Source of the DNA: JAJRPT01 sp964465945
Lineage (GTDB): Bacteria; Bacteroidota; Ignavibacteria; Kapaibacteriales; UBA2268
Direction of reading: 5' to 3'
Assembly (NCBI GenBank): GCA_964465945.1
Contig: CAYXMM010000004.1
Span: 124,001 to 188,000, forward strand
DNA: 64,000 nucleotides
Made by a program: the position numbers and the translations under genes. The notes below the pieces were generated by a model, which ran no database searches, was not told the origin of the DNA, and saw only the letters and a list, made by a program, of their open reading frames with translations. Shown piece after piece: positions 25,265 through 35,175 of the stretch (position 1 is the first letter of the stretch; each line of letters starts with the position of its first letter).

Positions 25265-25266
25265 AT

Positions 25267-25959
25267 TTAATCCAGTAAATTATTTAATAATATATATTTT
25301 GAAAATTCGTAATCAAATTTGTCAGTAATTTTTATGTTTAGCGGGTCGCCTTCTATAACTTTTATATCTTCATAATATTCTTCAAAAATTGAAGCATCAT
25401 CGCTATACTTGTTATCAAAAATATCAACTTTCTTCAGTATTTTTTTATATGCACTTTTTTTAATTAATTGAGGTGTTTGTATCCTAAATATTTCATCACG
25501 ATTTAATGTCTTCTTAATTTTATTATTTTTAACGATTTTTATTGTATCTGTACTTTTTAAACCAGGAACTAAAATACAATTATTATCAGCACTTGCATAT
25601 AAAGATTTTATAAGTTTTTTTGAAACATTGCATCTAACAGCATCATGGACGAATAAATAATCGATTTCGTATAAATCTGTTTCTTTGATGCAATTTTTTA
25701 TAGATTCTGCTCTTGTTTTTCCTGAATTTACAAAAATTATTTCTTTAGTGATATTGTTTGTTTGAGATTTTTCAGTAACGTAAGATTCCCATTCTTTATC
25801 TAAAGCTATGAAAATAAAGTCAATAAAGTCTAAATCGTTAAATCTTAATAACGTCCTGATAATTATTGGAATACCTTCAAGATTAATGTATTGTTTAGGA
25901 ACTTTTGACCCAAACCTTGTTCCAGTTCCACCAGATGGAATAATAAGTGCATTTTTCAT
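25267..25959 (-). CDS. ispD: 2-C-methyl-D-erythritol 4-phosphate cytidylyltransferase
   Basis: A 230-aa enzyme of the non-mevalonate isoprenoid pathway that joins CTP and methylerythritol phosphate. It shows the nucleotide-binding loop IPSGGTGTRFGSKVPKQY, the metal-binding FVHDAVR segment and the C-terminal GDPLNIKITDKFDYEF motif. Its start codon overlaps the GWxTD-protein stop (ATGA). No ispF is attached. Confidence 0.93.
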   Translation of the reverse strand: MKNALIIPSGGTGTRFGSKVPKQYINLEGIPIIIRTLLRFNDLDFIDFIFIALDKEWESYVTEKSQTNNITKEIIFVNSGKTRAESIKNCIKETDLYEIDYLFVHDAVRCNVSKKLIKSLYASADNNCILVPGLKSTDTIKIVKNNKIKKTLNRDEIFRIQTPQLIKKSAYKKILKKVDIFDNKYSDDASIFEEYYEDIKVIEGDPLNIKITDKFDYEFSKYILLNNLLD

Positions 25960-27218
25960 TTGTTATATTTATATTTTTCTGAAACAGAAAATGGTCTTAC
26001 AAGACGAAAATCACCAAGTCCAGATTTATCTAAAAATACAAATTCAATATTATTTGGATATGACCAAACTTCGTAAATCTCTCTTGTGTTATAACTATTG
26101 TTTGAAGTTGAAATATTCGCTGGTGGTCCATAAACAATATAAACTTGTCCTTTGTCAGTTAAGTAACCATCAGAATAAGATTTGAAATTTTTATTTGTAT
26201 ATTCGACTCTTTTATAATAGTCAATTAATGCTTCATTTGTTTCTGTATTAGGGGTTGGGTCTAAATTTGTCCAAAAATCAATAAAGGATTGTATTTTATT
26301 TTCGACACTTAAACTTTCTATTTTATTGAAAAAATCTGAGTTTGCAATATATCTCATTTGTTTAATTGATTGGTCTATATTATCAATTAAAAAACTATAA
26401 AAAGAAGGGGTAAAATTCACTTCTTTTTCTGATATTGCAAGGACATCTGATTCATTTAATGAGTCCCCATTGATTTTTCTGGATAATACTACTTTTAACT
26501 TATATTTTCCAAATAATTTTTGAGTTATATTGGTATATAGAAAATCTTGTTGAGAGCTACTTTGAATAAATATTTCTTTTGATTTTCCTCTTATTGCACT
26601 TTCATTATTTTCTTTAACTAATTCATAATTCAGTGCTAAAGTGTCCTTGTTTTGTTTACTATAAACTTCAAAGAAAATAAAGAAGCCGTTTTTTATTTTG
26701 GAAAGGTTATTGTCAATATATGGTGTAATTTTAAATTTTCGGTTTTGTTCTTCTATTGAGCTTAAAATCATTAAACCACTTAAAGTATTCGGATAATCGT
26801 CATAATTAAGAATATTAATTTTAGAACTTCTTTTGTAAATTTGATTAGATAAATTATCGTTTATTATACATTCAATAATGTAATTACCACTTTTTAAGTT
26901 GAAATATTTTTGAATTGCTTTAAAGTCTCCATTCCCACCTTGAGATTGAAAGTAATCATCTAAAACAATGCCTTGCTTATCAGAAATTGATGTTACTAAA
27001 TTATCATTCTCATCTAAAACTTTTATATTCAAATGAAATGATGAGTAATATTGTCCGTTTGAATTTTCAAATTTAAGTAATGAATATGGAATCATTATAT
27101 ATATATCAGCTCTACCTTCACTTTCGATGTTTCTACTTTTGAATGTTATAACATCAAAAAAGAACTCTTGCGAGTTTGTTATCATTGTCAAAAAGATAAT
27201 TAGTATAAATAATTTCAT
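25956..27218 (-). CDS. GWxTD-domain exported protein
   Basis: A 420-aa protein with a signal peptide (about 1-16). The C-terminal 110 residues form a GWxTD domain, recognisable from SDGYLTDKGQVYIVYGPP, then EVWSYPNNIEFVFLD and GLGDFRLVRP; here the GW dipeptide is GY. The N-terminal 300 residues look like two beta-sandwich domains. GWxTD proteins are frequent in Ignavibacteria, Chlorobi and Acidobacteria; their role is unknown, but they look like envelope or adhesion proteins. It overlaps both neighbours by ATGA, between the MATE exporter and ispD. Confidence 0.8.
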   Translation of the reverse strand: MKLFILIIFLTMITNSQEFFFDVITFKSRNIESEGRADIYIMIPYSLLKFENSNGQYYSSFHLNIKVLDENDNLVTSISDKQGIVLDDYFQSQGGNGDFKAIQKYFNLKSGNYIIECIINDNLSNQIYKRSSKINILNYDDYPNTLSGLMILSSIEEQNRKFKITPYIDNNLSKIKNGFFIFFEVYSKQNKDTLALNYELVKENNESAIRGKSKEIFIQSSSQQDFLYTNITQKLFGKYKLKVVLSRKINGDSLNESDVLAISEKEVNFTPSFYSFLIDNIDQSIKQMRYIANSDFFNKIESLSVENKIQSFIDFWTNLDPTPNTETNEALIDYYKRVEYTNKNFKSYSDGYLTDKGQVYIVYGPPANISTSNNSYNTREIYEVWSYPNNIEFVFLDKSGLGDFRLVRPFSVSEKYKYNK

Positions 27219-28549
27219 AATAATCTTACATTTTTTCTAAGAAAGTAGAATGCTCCAAATGAAACAAAAACTGCAGACAATACCGAAGAATACAAAATTC
27301 CTTTAAACCCATAGTATGAAGAAAGCAAATAAGCCATTGGTATAAATACCACAAACATTTGGAATATAGTAATCATTGACGCAATTAATGGTTTTTTTAG
27401 TATATTTAATGTAGTGGAACTAATCATAATTACACCTTTAAAGCAAATTGCCATTGGAGATATGCCTAAAATTATTGTCATATATTCAACAATATGGATG
27501 TCATCTTTAACAAAAATAGCAATTTCGTGTTTAAATATCAAAAATAGTAAATAAACAATTATTCCCCAAATAAAGCAGAAGATGTAAGATATTTTAAGGG
27601 CGGAAATTATTCTTGACTTGTTGTTTGCCCCCCAATTTTGACCTATGAAGGGTCCTAAAACACTTCCAAGAGCAATAAAAACAGAAACAGTTAGCATTTC
27701 AATTCTTCCAGTTGCGCCAATTGCTCCTACTGCAACTTGCCCATATTTCGCAACTAAACTAATTACAATTGCCATTCCTAAAGGAACTAAAATGTTAGTT
27801 AAAGCACTTGGTAAGCCAATATACATTACTTCTTTAATTGATTCTTTAAAAGTTTGGAATTTAGGTAATGAAAAATCGAGCAGTTTATATTTTTTATTCA
27901 ACAAATATAATGTAATGACAAATGAAAGAAATCTACCTATAAGAGTAGCAAGGGCAGCACCTTTGATTCCCATAAATGGAATAAATGAATATCCAAAAAT
28001 AAAGATTGGGTCTAAAATTAGATTAGTAATAGCAGACACAACCATTATCATACTTGATTCTCTGGTATTTCCTAAAGCTCTAAAAACTGAGTTTCCAATA
28101 ATTGATATTGCAATGAAAACAACGCCAAAATACCATATAAACATAAAGTCTTTAATATATGGAAGAGTTTTCTCCTCTGCTCCCATTAAGATAAATATAT
28201 CTTCAAAGAATATGAAACTAATTAATACAAAAGCCAAAGCAATTAAAAAGGAAAAAAACATACTATCTTTTGTAATTCTTTTTACTTTATCTAGATCATT
28301 CGCTCCATAAGCTCTTGATACAATTGAACTCACACCTATTCCAATTCCCATTGAAATGCCTATTACAATGAAAACTATAGGAAAAGTGAATGTAATTGCT
28401 GCTAATTCTAAAGTTCCTAATTTTGCAACAAACAATGTATCAATAAAATTAAATGCAAATGATGCACTAACCCCGAAAATCATTGTTAAAGAGTTACTAA
28501 ATAAGATTTTTTTGACATTACCTTCAAGGTATGAATTACTTTTTTTCAT
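27215..28549 (-). CDS. MATE family efflux transporter
   Basis: A 444-aa polytopic membrane protein with about 12 hydrophobic segments and the MATE pattern: an early FIDTLFVAKLG segment with the conserved acidic residue, GIGIGVSSIVSRAYGA, and a repeat of the same arrangement in the second half (ALGSVLGPFIGQNWGA). Such proteins export cationic or aromatic compounds using Na+ or H+ gradients. The substrate cannot be read. It overlaps the upstream small membrane gene by 14 bases. Confidence 0.9.
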   Translation of the reverse strand: MKKSNSYLEGNVKKILFSNSLTMIFGVSASFAFNFIDTLFVAKLGTLELAAITFTFPIVFIVIGISMGIGIGVSSIVSRAYGANDLDKVKRITKDSMFFSFLIALAFVLISFIFFEDIFILMGAEEKTLPYIKDFMFIWYFGVVFIAISIIGNSVFRALGNTRESSMIMVVSAITNLILDPIFIFGYSFIPFMGIKGAALATLIGRFLSFVITLYLLNKKYKLLDFSLPKFQTFKESIKEVMYIGLPSALTNILVPLGMAIVISLVAKYGQVAVGAIGATGRIEMLTVSVFIALGSVLGPFIGQNWGANNKSRIISALKISYIFCFIWGIIVYLLFLIFKHEIAIFVKDDIHIVEYMTIILGISPMAICFKGVIMISSTTLNILKKPLIASMITIFQMFVVFIPMAYLLSSYYGFKGILYSSVLSAVFVSFGAFYFLRKNVRLL

Positions 28550-28952
28550 AATTTATTTTATAAAATTTTATATTTGAATATACTATAAAAGCAACCAAAA
28601 TAGTTAAAAAAATATAATTTGAATTAATAATTGATATATTATTATCAAAATATAAATATACATTAGAAATAATAATATGTATAATTAATAAATATAAAGA
28701 ATTAATAAGAGAATTATATTTAGAAATATATTTTTTATCATCAAATCTATTGATTACTTTTTTACTTATTGAAAGTAAAATTGAAGCATAAGACGAAATA
28801 TAAATACTGTATATTATATTTGAGAGTAAGTCGATATTTTTATTTGGGTAAAAAAAAGAAATTAAAAACTCTACGAAGATTGATATAGAGTAAAAAATGA
28901 TTGAAAAAACAAACTCGCTTTTTAAGATATAGATAAGTCGTAAAGAGTTCAT
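28536..28952 (-). CDS. unknown four-helix membrane protein
   Basis: A 138-aa protein with about four hydrophobic segments (approximately 15-33, 44-62, 85-105 and 112-130), Ile/Tyr-rich and with few charged residues. I recognise no family. It overlaps both the upstream histidine kinase gene (ATGA) and the downstream MATE gene, which supports real translation. The position suggests a membrane accessory of either neighbour, but this is only inference. Confidence 0.6.
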   Translation of the reverse strand: MNSLRLIYILKSEFVFSIIFYSISIFVEFLISFFYPNKNIDLLSNIIYSIYISSYASILLSISKKVINRFDDKKYISKYNSLINSLYLLIIHIIISNVYLYFDNNISIINSNYIFLTILVAFIVYSNIKFYKINYEKK

Positions 28953-30289
28953 TGATTTTTAAACAAAGTAATATCTTTTGGGAGCTCAACAATGAATTTT
29001 GTTCCTGTTCCAATTTCGCTTGTCAAGCCAATTTCTCCGTGAAGTCCTTCTACACATCTTTTTACAATAGAAAGCCCAAGTCCTGTTCCTGGAATAGTTC
29101 CAACGTTTGTTGCTCTGTGAAAACTTTCAAAAAGCTTGCTTATGTCTTCTTTTGGAATTCCTATTCCAAAATCAGTAACTTTAAACACCATATTTCTTTT
29201 ATTCTCGTTTATATCTACTACAACTTTATCGGCATTTGGAGAATACTTTGCAGCGTTAGAAATTAAATTTTGAAATATATGTTTTAAACTTTTTTCATCT
29301 GATTGAATCTGATGAGACTCAAGTTCATAATTTAAAATAAATTTATGTTTATCTTTATCCACAACACGACATTCATCAATAATATCGTTAATAAAATCAA
29401 TTATATTCAGTTCTTTTATTGTTAAAGATTCTTTAACTGTTTCTGTTTTGCCAATTGTTAAAACATCTTCTAATAATTGAGTCATTGTTGACACTGAGTT
29501 TCGAATTTTATCCAAAAATCTATTAAACTGGACTTTTTCGGTGCCTTGGTAATATTGCTCTACTAAGTATGTAGAAGTTAGAATTACAGTTAAAGGAGTT
29601 CTATACTCATGTGAAATCATAGAAATAAATCTAGTTTTTAAAGAGTTTAATTCTTTCTCTTTTTCAAGAGCATTGTCGACTTCTTCTTTTGCTAGTTGTA
29701 ATTCTGCTTCAGTTTTTTTTCTAACAGCAATTTCGACTTTTAAGTCGTTCATTATTTCTTGAAGTTGACTTGTTCGTTCTTTAACTTTTTGCTCTAACTC
29801 TTGATTAATTTGAAGCATTCGCTTTTCAGCGATTTTAATATCAGATACGTCTAATATTTGTAAAACAACTGCTTTATTTCCTTGAAAATCATCGGTATAT
29901 GAGCAACTTGCATAAATATTTCTAATATCACCATATCGATTGATTAAATCAAATTCAAATCGGGTGCTATCTATCTTTCTATCTAATATATCATTAAACT
30001 TACTATTTACTGAGTCAAAATGATCAGGTGAAACAAGTTCTTTTAATGAAAAATTTAATATTTCATTTTCATTATATTGAGAAATATTAAAAACCTCATC
30101 ATTAGCGTATATTATGTCTGCATCTTTATCGAATATAATAGTACCATCTAATGAATTTTCAACAACAGATTTATGTAATGCTTCACTTTCATTGATTGAA
30201 AGTTGTAGCATTTGGTTTTCCATTGTTAAAGATGAAACTTTTTCTTCTAATTCTTTAATTTTTGTTGATATGTTCTCAACATCACTCAT
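28949..30289 (-). CDS. PAS-domain sensor histidine kinase
   Basis: A 446-aa cytoplasmic kinase without membrane segments. A short coiled coil (1-36) is followed by a PAS domain (about 38-150, SLDGTIIFDKDADIIYAND), a long coiled coil (150-215), a HisKA domain with phospho-acceptor His227 in ISHEYRTPL, and a HATPase domain with the N box (LISNAAKYS), DFGIGIP and GTGLGLSIVK. No response regulator gene is adjacent, so it is an orphan kinase. The downstream genes overlap it. Confidence 0.93.
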   Translation of the reverse strand: MSDVENISTKIKELEEKVSSLTMENQMLQLSINESEALHKSVVENSLDGTIIFDKDADIIYANDEVFNISQYNENEILNFSLKELVSPDHFDSVNSKFNDILDRKIDSTRFEFDLINRYGDIRNIYASCSYTDDFQGNKAVVLQILDVSDIKIAEKRMLQINQELEQKVKERTSQLQEIMNDLKVEIAVRKKTEAELQLAKEEVDNALEKEKELNSLKTRFISMISHEYRTPLTVILTSTYLVEQYYQGTEKVQFNRFLDKIRNSVSTMTQLLEDVLTIGKTETVKESLTIKELNIIDFINDIIDECRVVDKDKHKFILNYELESHQIQSDEKSLKHIFQNLISNAAKYSPNADKVVVDINENKRNMVFKVTDFGIGIPKEDISKLFESFHRATNVGTIPGTGLGLSIVKRCVEGLHGEIGLTSEIGTGTKFIVELPKDITLFKNQ

Positions 30290-30378
30290 ATTCTAAAAAA
30301 CTTTAAAACGATGTGTTAAAATAATTTTTCAAATTAAATAATAATTTCATAATAATCAATAAATTAATTAAAATTAAT

Positions 30379-30933
30379 TTATTTACGCAACTTTTTATTA
30401 GCATCGTTAGCAGATAATATGTTTCTAGTGAAATCATAATTTTTTGATTTGCTAACAAAGTGCTTGATAATTTCAATTATATCGCTATTTTCTTCGCTTT
30501 GGAGCGAAATATCATTCGTCTTAATAAATTTATATTTATAATCTTTTGGATTTGCAACGAATAGATAATTTATTTTATTATTTAAAGTATATTCTAAAGC
30601 ACCAATTACTTCGCCTGGAAGTAAAGTTCCAATCGAATAGGACTCAGATAAAATTATAACTTCTGTTTTATTTTTATCTTTATATGGAGGAATAAAACCT
30701 AAATTGAAAGGATTTGGTAAATAGCCAATTGTCCTATCTACCCCATTTTCAACTCGATTTTTAAATCCCTTTTCTTTAAAATCATATTCATAATCTTGAA
30801 TTGTTCCAGCTGGAATTTCAACTACTAATAAAATATCACCTTTTTCATTAAATCTTTTAACATCACCTATCCCTTTCTTATTACAAGAAACAAATGTTAA
30901 TAATGTTAAAATTATTATATATTTATAAACCAT
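30379..30933 (-). CDS. lipoprotein related to inorganic pyrophosphatase, active site degenerate
   Basis: A protein of about 184 aa starting at the ATG on 30931-30933; the frame extends 7 codons to a TTG. A lipoprotein signal ends in TFVSC. The body follows the soluble pyrophosphatase layout: VEIPAGTIQDYEYD, DRTIGYLPNPFNLGFIPP, then a strand pair and a GALEY segment. Of the metal-binding aspartates, the DGDPLD position reads DKNKTE (first Asp kept, second Asn, third Glu). The later two aspartates and the lysine align with Leu, Asn and Leu. Hydrolysis is therefore unlikely. It overlaps the transketolase C-terminal gene by 11 bases. Confidence 0.65.
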   Translation of the reverse strand: MVYKYIIILTLLTFVSCNKKGIGDVKRFNEKGDILLVVEIPAGTIQDYEYDFKEKGFKNRVENGVDRTIGYLPNPFNLGFIPPYKDKNKTEVIILSESYSIGTLLPGEVIGALEYTLNNKINYLFVANPKDYKYKFIKTNDISLQSEENSDIIEIIKHFVSKSKNYDFTRNILSANDANKKLRK

Positions 30934-31936
30934 CGTAATATTCAGGTATTTCAATTAATTTTCTTACATTTTTGAATCCATTTTTCTTTCTTTCAATAGC
31001 CACTAAAGCAGAAGCATAAATAGATTTCCAATTTAAACCATAATGCTCTAATAACTCTTCTGGTTCGCCGGATCCACCAAAAGTGTCTTTTATTCCAACA
31101 AATTCAATCGGAACAGGGAAGTTTTTTGCGCAAACCTCTGCTACTGCTCCTGAAAGACCTCCAATTACTTGATGTTCTTCGGCAGTAACTATACAGCCAC
31201 ACTCTATTGCTGCTTTTGTAATTGTTTCTTCATCCATCGGCTTCACAAAAGCATTATTAATAACTCTTGCATTTATATTATGATTTTCATATAAATGCTC
31301 TGCTGCTTCTAATGCTCTCCAAACCATTAATCCATTAGCTACAATAGCAACGTCGTTTCCTTCGCGGAATACTTGTGCTTTTCCATATTCAAATGGAGTT
31401 TCTTCTTTAGTAAACATTGGGACGTCAGGTCTTCCAAATCTAATGTATGCTGGACCATACATTCTTCCTACAAGTTTTATTGCTTTTCTTGTTTCTTCGT
31501 AATCACATGGAACAACTAAGGTCATATTAGGAAGTGTTCTTAATAGTGCAACTTCTTCTAATGATTGATGTGTTGCTCCATCTGGACCTACAGTTATACC
31601 AGAGTGTCCTCCACCAATCTTAACATTTGCGTTATTATAACAAACAGAAATTCTTAATTGGTCAGCATTTCTAAATGCGGCAAAAGCTGAATAAGTTGAA
31701 AAAACTGCTGTTTTCCCAGAAAGAGCGAAACCAACAGCGATAGTTGTTGCGTTTTGTTCGGCTATACCTATAGAAAAAAATCTATCTGGAAAATGTTTTT
31801 GAAAATCTGCAGTTTTAACTGAACCACTTACATCAGCACCAAATACAACAACATTTTCGTCTTCTTGACCTAACTCTACTAATCCTTGTGCAAAACCATT
31901 TCTTGTTGGTTTATTTCCATAAACTTCAAATTTCAT
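30923..31936 (-). CDS. transketolase, C-terminal subunit
   Basis: A 337-aa protein corresponding to the pyrimidine-binding and C-terminal domains of transketolase. The FSIGIAEQNATTIAVGFAL segment supplies the conserved Glu that activates thiamine diphosphate, with VFSTYSAFAAFRNADQLR and GGHSGITVGPDGATHQS following. Transketolase moves two-carbon units between sugar phosphates. The enzyme is split in two genes here, as in many archaea and some bacteria. Its ATG overlaps the stop of the N-terminal subunit (TAATG). Confidence 0.93.
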   Translation of the reverse strand: MKFEVYGNKPTRNGFAQGLVELGQEDENVVVFGADVSGSVKTADFQKHFPDRFFSIGIAEQNATTIAVGFALSGKTAVFSTYSAFAAFRNADQLRISVCYNNANVKIGGGHSGITVGPDGATHQSLEEVALLRTLPNMTLVVPCDYEETRKAIKLVGRMYGPAYIRFGRPDVPMFTKEETPFEYGKAQVFREGNDVAIVANGLMVWRALEAAEHLYENHNINARVINNAFVKPMDEETITKAAIECGCIVTAEEHQVIGGLSGAVAEVCAKNFPVPIEFVGIKDTFGGSGEPEELLEHYGLNWKSIYASALVAIERKKNGFKNVRKLIEIPEYYDGL

Positions 31937-32820
31937 TATATTTGTTCCATATTTAATTCACTTAAAGCAATCTCAGCTTGCTCCTTATTTGGAGGATTAC
32001 CATGCCAATTATATTTATCTTCCATAAATGAGACACCTTTTCCCATATAAGTTTTAACAATTATACAAGTTGGTTTATTTATTTTATTTTTATGATTATT
32101 TTTAAAAAAAGTAAGAGCTGATTTAATTTCATCAAAATTATGCCCATCAATTTCTATTGTTTCAAAATTAAAAGCATTAAACTTCTCTTTTATTGGATAA
32201 ATACTCATTATATCTTTAACACGCCCATCAATTTGGCAATCATTATTATCAATAATCCAGCATAGATTGTCAAGTTTGTGAGAACCTGCGGCCATAGCCG
32301 CTTCCCAACAAGCACCTTCTTGAAGTTCGCCATCACCTGTAATACAAAACACTTCTGCGTTATTTTTATCAATATACTTATCAGACATTGCCATTCCTAC
32401 AGCGATTGATACACCTTGACCCAATGAACCACTTGAAGTTTCAATTCCTGGCAACTCAACATCTAATCCGGGGTGACCTTGTAATCTAGTTCCTAATTTT
32501 CTTAAAGTTGATAATTCAGCACAAGAAAAATAGCCTGCACGAGCTAAAACTGAATAAAGCACAGGAGCCATGTGCCCAGCACTCAATACGAACCTATCTC
32601 TATTTTGTAATTTTGAATTTTTGCTATCATAATTCATTAATCCGCCAAAGTAAAGAACTGTCATAAAGTCAGTAATTCCTAAAGGACCTCCACTATGACC
32701 TGATTTTGCTAAAAATAGCATTTGAATTATATCTTTCCTAATTGTATTAGCTATTCTTTTAAACTCAGAATTATTTGATATAGTGTTTGGAAATACTTCT
32801 TGATTGAATTCTATATTCAT
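31936..32820 (-). CDS. transketolase, N-terminal subunit
   Basis: A 294-aa protein with the thiamine-diphosphate-binding half of transketolase: the SGHSGGPLG loop, LSAGHMAPVLYS, PGIETSSGSLGQG and the metal site GDGELQEGACWEAAM ending in NND. It is coupled to the C-terminal subunit by a TAATG overlap, which would ensure equal amounts. It is the first gene of the run that reaches down to clpB; the 221 bases upstream separate it from the divergent glycosyltransferase. Confidence 0.93.
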   Translation of the reverse strand: MNIEFNQEVFPNTISNNSEFKRIANTIRKDIIQMLFLAKSGHSGGPLGITDFMTVLYFGGLMNYDSKNSKLQNRDRFVLSAGHMAPVLYSVLARAGYFSCAELSTLRKLGTRLQGHPGLDVELPGIETSSGSLGQGVSIAVGMAMSDKYIDKNNAEVFCITGDGELQEGACWEAAMAAGSHKLDNLCWIIDNNDCQIDGRVKDIMSIYPIKEKFNAFNFETIEIDGHNFDEIKSALTFFKNNHKNKINKPTCIIVKTYMGKGVSFMEDKYNWHGNPPNKEQAEIALSELNMEQI

Positions 32821-33041
32821 CTTTAAGTTTTGTTTTAATTTTTAATTTACAAAATTAACAAAATATTTAAGTTTTCTTGTTCCTATGAATTTATATTGTT
32901 TATAACTTTTAAATGAAAATTGAGTTTGATGTTAAGATAAGATTGATTATGAGTTATTAACCAAAACTATAAAATATATAAATTTTATCCAATCATTTCT
33001 TAAATTTGCTTTTAATTTAGCATTAATTAATAATTTCTTTA

Positions 33042-33971
33042 ATGAAAATCAGCATTGTAATACCTACGACTAATAGAAAAGAAGAATTAAAAAAATCTAT
33101 TGATGCATATTTATCTCAAACTTATCAAAATTTTGAAATTTTGGTAATGGATAATGCATCAACAGATGGAACTGGCGAAATGATAAAGTCTCAATATAGA
33201 AATGATGACAGAATAAAATATTATTACTTTAAAGAAAACTTATTTTTTACAGCATTTAATATAGGTATATGGAATTCAACTGGTGATATTATTTGGGTAT
33301 GTGATGATGATTCTAATCCAAGAGATAATGATGCATTTGAAAGAATTGTTGAAATTTTTAAAAATCACCAGAATATTCATATCATTGGAACTGAGGATAT
33401 TGAAGTTTTATCAAATAATAGAATTTGGCAATGGCATCCATTTGAAGTAGACAAAACAAACGTTCCTGAAGATGGTTATAAAACAAATACTTTCCATGGC
33501 ACAGGTGCCGCAGTTAGAAAATTAGTTTTTGAAAAAATTGGAGCTTTCTGGGGATTTGGTTTTGAAGAAAATGACTTTTGTACTCGGGCTATTGTAGCAG
33601 GGTTCAATATTAGGTACTTTCCAAATATTGTAACGCTTCATTTTAATTCGACCAAAGTGAGGATACGCGAAGATAGATGGATACAAATGTCTACTCAATT
33701 TGTTAAGTATAATTTTAAGTATTATCCATATTATAAAGCAATCTTTCGTGTCTTTTTGACTTTATTTTTTGAATTATTAAAAGCAATATATTTTAGATTT
33801 AGTCTATTAGTAATATTAACGGCTATATATTCTTGGAAGTATCATAGTTTATATATGAGATTTAAAGATTTTCATCCTATCCCAAAAAACAAAGTAAATG
33901 ATGTGACTTTGGGAGTTTCACCTAATACAAATTTAATCAAATACTTAAAATTTAAGTTGACTAAAAAATGA
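33042..33971 (+). CDS. family 2 glycosyltransferase
   Basis: A 309-aa GT-A enzyme. The opening ISIVIPTTNRKEELKKSI, the MDNASTDGTGE segment and the metal-binding CDDDSNP motif are typical of GT2. FHGTGAAVRK and ENDFCTRA give the acceptor-side conserved region. A hydrophobic stretch (about 230-265) may attach it to the membrane. It overlaps the following GT4 gene (ATGA), so the pair probably acts on one surface glycan. A TAAATTTG box at 33001-33008 is a possible promoter half. Confidence 0.88.
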   Translation: MKISIVIPTTNRKEELKKSIDAYLSQTYQNFEILVMDNASTDGTGEMIKSQYRNDDRIKYYYFKENLFFTAFNIGIWNSTGDIIWVCDDDSNPRDNDAFERIVEIFKNHQNIHIIGTEDIEVLSNNRIWQWHPFEVDKTNVPEDGYKTNTFHGTGAAVRKLVFEKIGAFWGFGFEENDFCTRAIVAGFNIRYFPNIVTLHFNSTKVRIREDRWIQMSTQFVKYNFKYYPYYKAIFRVFLTLFFELLKAIYFRFSLLVILTAIYSWKYHSLYMRFKDFHPIPKNKVNDVTLGVSPNTNLIKYLKFKLTKK

Positions 33972-35167
33972 AAATACTCCAAATTATACCACAATTTGTA
34001 TTACCTGCAAGTGATGGAGGAAAAATTGGTATATATAATATTAGTAAAGAATTTGCTAAAGCAAATGAAGTTACTTTTATAATATTCTCTAACAATATGC
34101 CTGATGATATTTTAATTAATGAGATGAATAAATACGGAAAGGCATTTTTTATAATAAAAGATATTAGTAATTCGTATAAAAACATACTAATTTCGATTTT
34201 CAAAAATGAGCCAGTTTATTTAAGTAAATTTTATGATAAAAGTGTTTTAACGCAATTAGATAAAATTATAAATGAAATTGAGTTTGATGTAATACATGCT
34301 GACCACACTTCAATGGCTCAAATTGCTTATTATATATCAAAGAAAACAGAAAAACCTTGGGGACTAAGATTACATAACTTAGAACATATAATTTGGAGCA
34401 GGTATTCAGATAATCTAAGCAAGTTAAGTGTCAAAAAATATATTTCAAAATATCAAGCTAAATTATTGAAAAAAAAAGAATTTGATTATATTGCTAAATC
34501 TTATATTAATTTCCCAATTACTCAAAATGATTTTAATATAATAAAACAAAATGTTAAAAATTCTAATTCAGTTGTTGTTAGTGTCGGCGTAGATTCTGAA
34601 TTAAACAAACCTATTAATGTTGAAAAAATTGATAATACTTTATGTATTGCAACCACATATAGTTGGGTTCATAATGTAAATGGTCTTATTTGGTTTATTG
34701 AAAAGGTTATACCTATAGTTAAAACAGAAATACCTGACATAAAGTTTCAATTATTTGGGAAAAACATTCCTAATATTTTTGAGAAATATAAAAATCTTGG
34801 AGTAAAACCAATTGGTTTTGTTGAAGACTTAAACTATTATTTAAGTCAATCCGAATTATATATTGCTCCTCTTTTTGTTGGCTCAGGAATCAGAATAAAA
34901 ATATTAGAAGCAATGGCTCATGGTTTACCTGTAATTGCAACAAAAGTATCAGCAGAAGGAATTAAAATAGATGAAGAGAATGGGCTTTATATTACAGATT
35001 CTCCATTAGAGCAAGCAGAGATTATAATTAATTTATTAAAAGATAAAGAGCTACTTCAAAAAAAAGGAAAATTAGCAAGAGAATTTATTGTCTCTCATTA
35101 TAATTGGAGTGAGAATGTCTCAAAAATATTAAATGAATATACAAAGTTAATAAAAAAAGTATCTTAA
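33968..35167 (+). CDS. family 4 (GT-B) glycosyltransferase
   Basis: A 399-aa GT-B enzyme. The N-terminal domain opens KILQIIPQFVLPASDGGKIG with the Gly-rich acceptor loop. The C-terminal domain shows IKFQLFGKNIP, LGVKPIGFVEDL, and the donor-site segment IAPLFVGSGIRIKILEAMAHGLPVIA cut at the conserved Glu. Donor sugar and acceptor are not determinable. It is coupled to the GT2 gene upstream. Confidence 0.9.
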   Translation: MKILQIIPQFVLPASDGGKIGIYNISKEFAKANEVTFIIFSNNMPDDILINEMNKYGKAFFIIKDISNSYKNILISIFKNEPVYLSKFYDKSVLTQLDKIINEIEFDVIHADHTSMAQIAYYISKKTEKPWGLRLHNLEHIIWSRYSDNLSKLSVKKYISKYQAKLLKKKEFDYIAKSYINFPITQNDFNIIKQNVKNSNSVVVSVGVDSELNKPINVEKIDNTLCIATTYSWVHNVNGLIWFIEKVIPIVKTEIPDIKFQLFGKNIPNIFEKYKNLGVKPIGFVEDLNYYLSQSELYIAPLFVGSGIRIKILEAMAHGLPVIATKVSAEGIKIDEENGLYITDSPLEQAEIIINLLKDKELLQKKGKLAREFIVSHYNWSENVSKILNEYTKLIKKVS

Positions 35168-35175
35168 TTGTAAAT

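Noticed and set aside
27645..28310. 221-aa plus-strand frame
   Set aside because: It is antisense to the MATE transporter, with composition explained by that gene.
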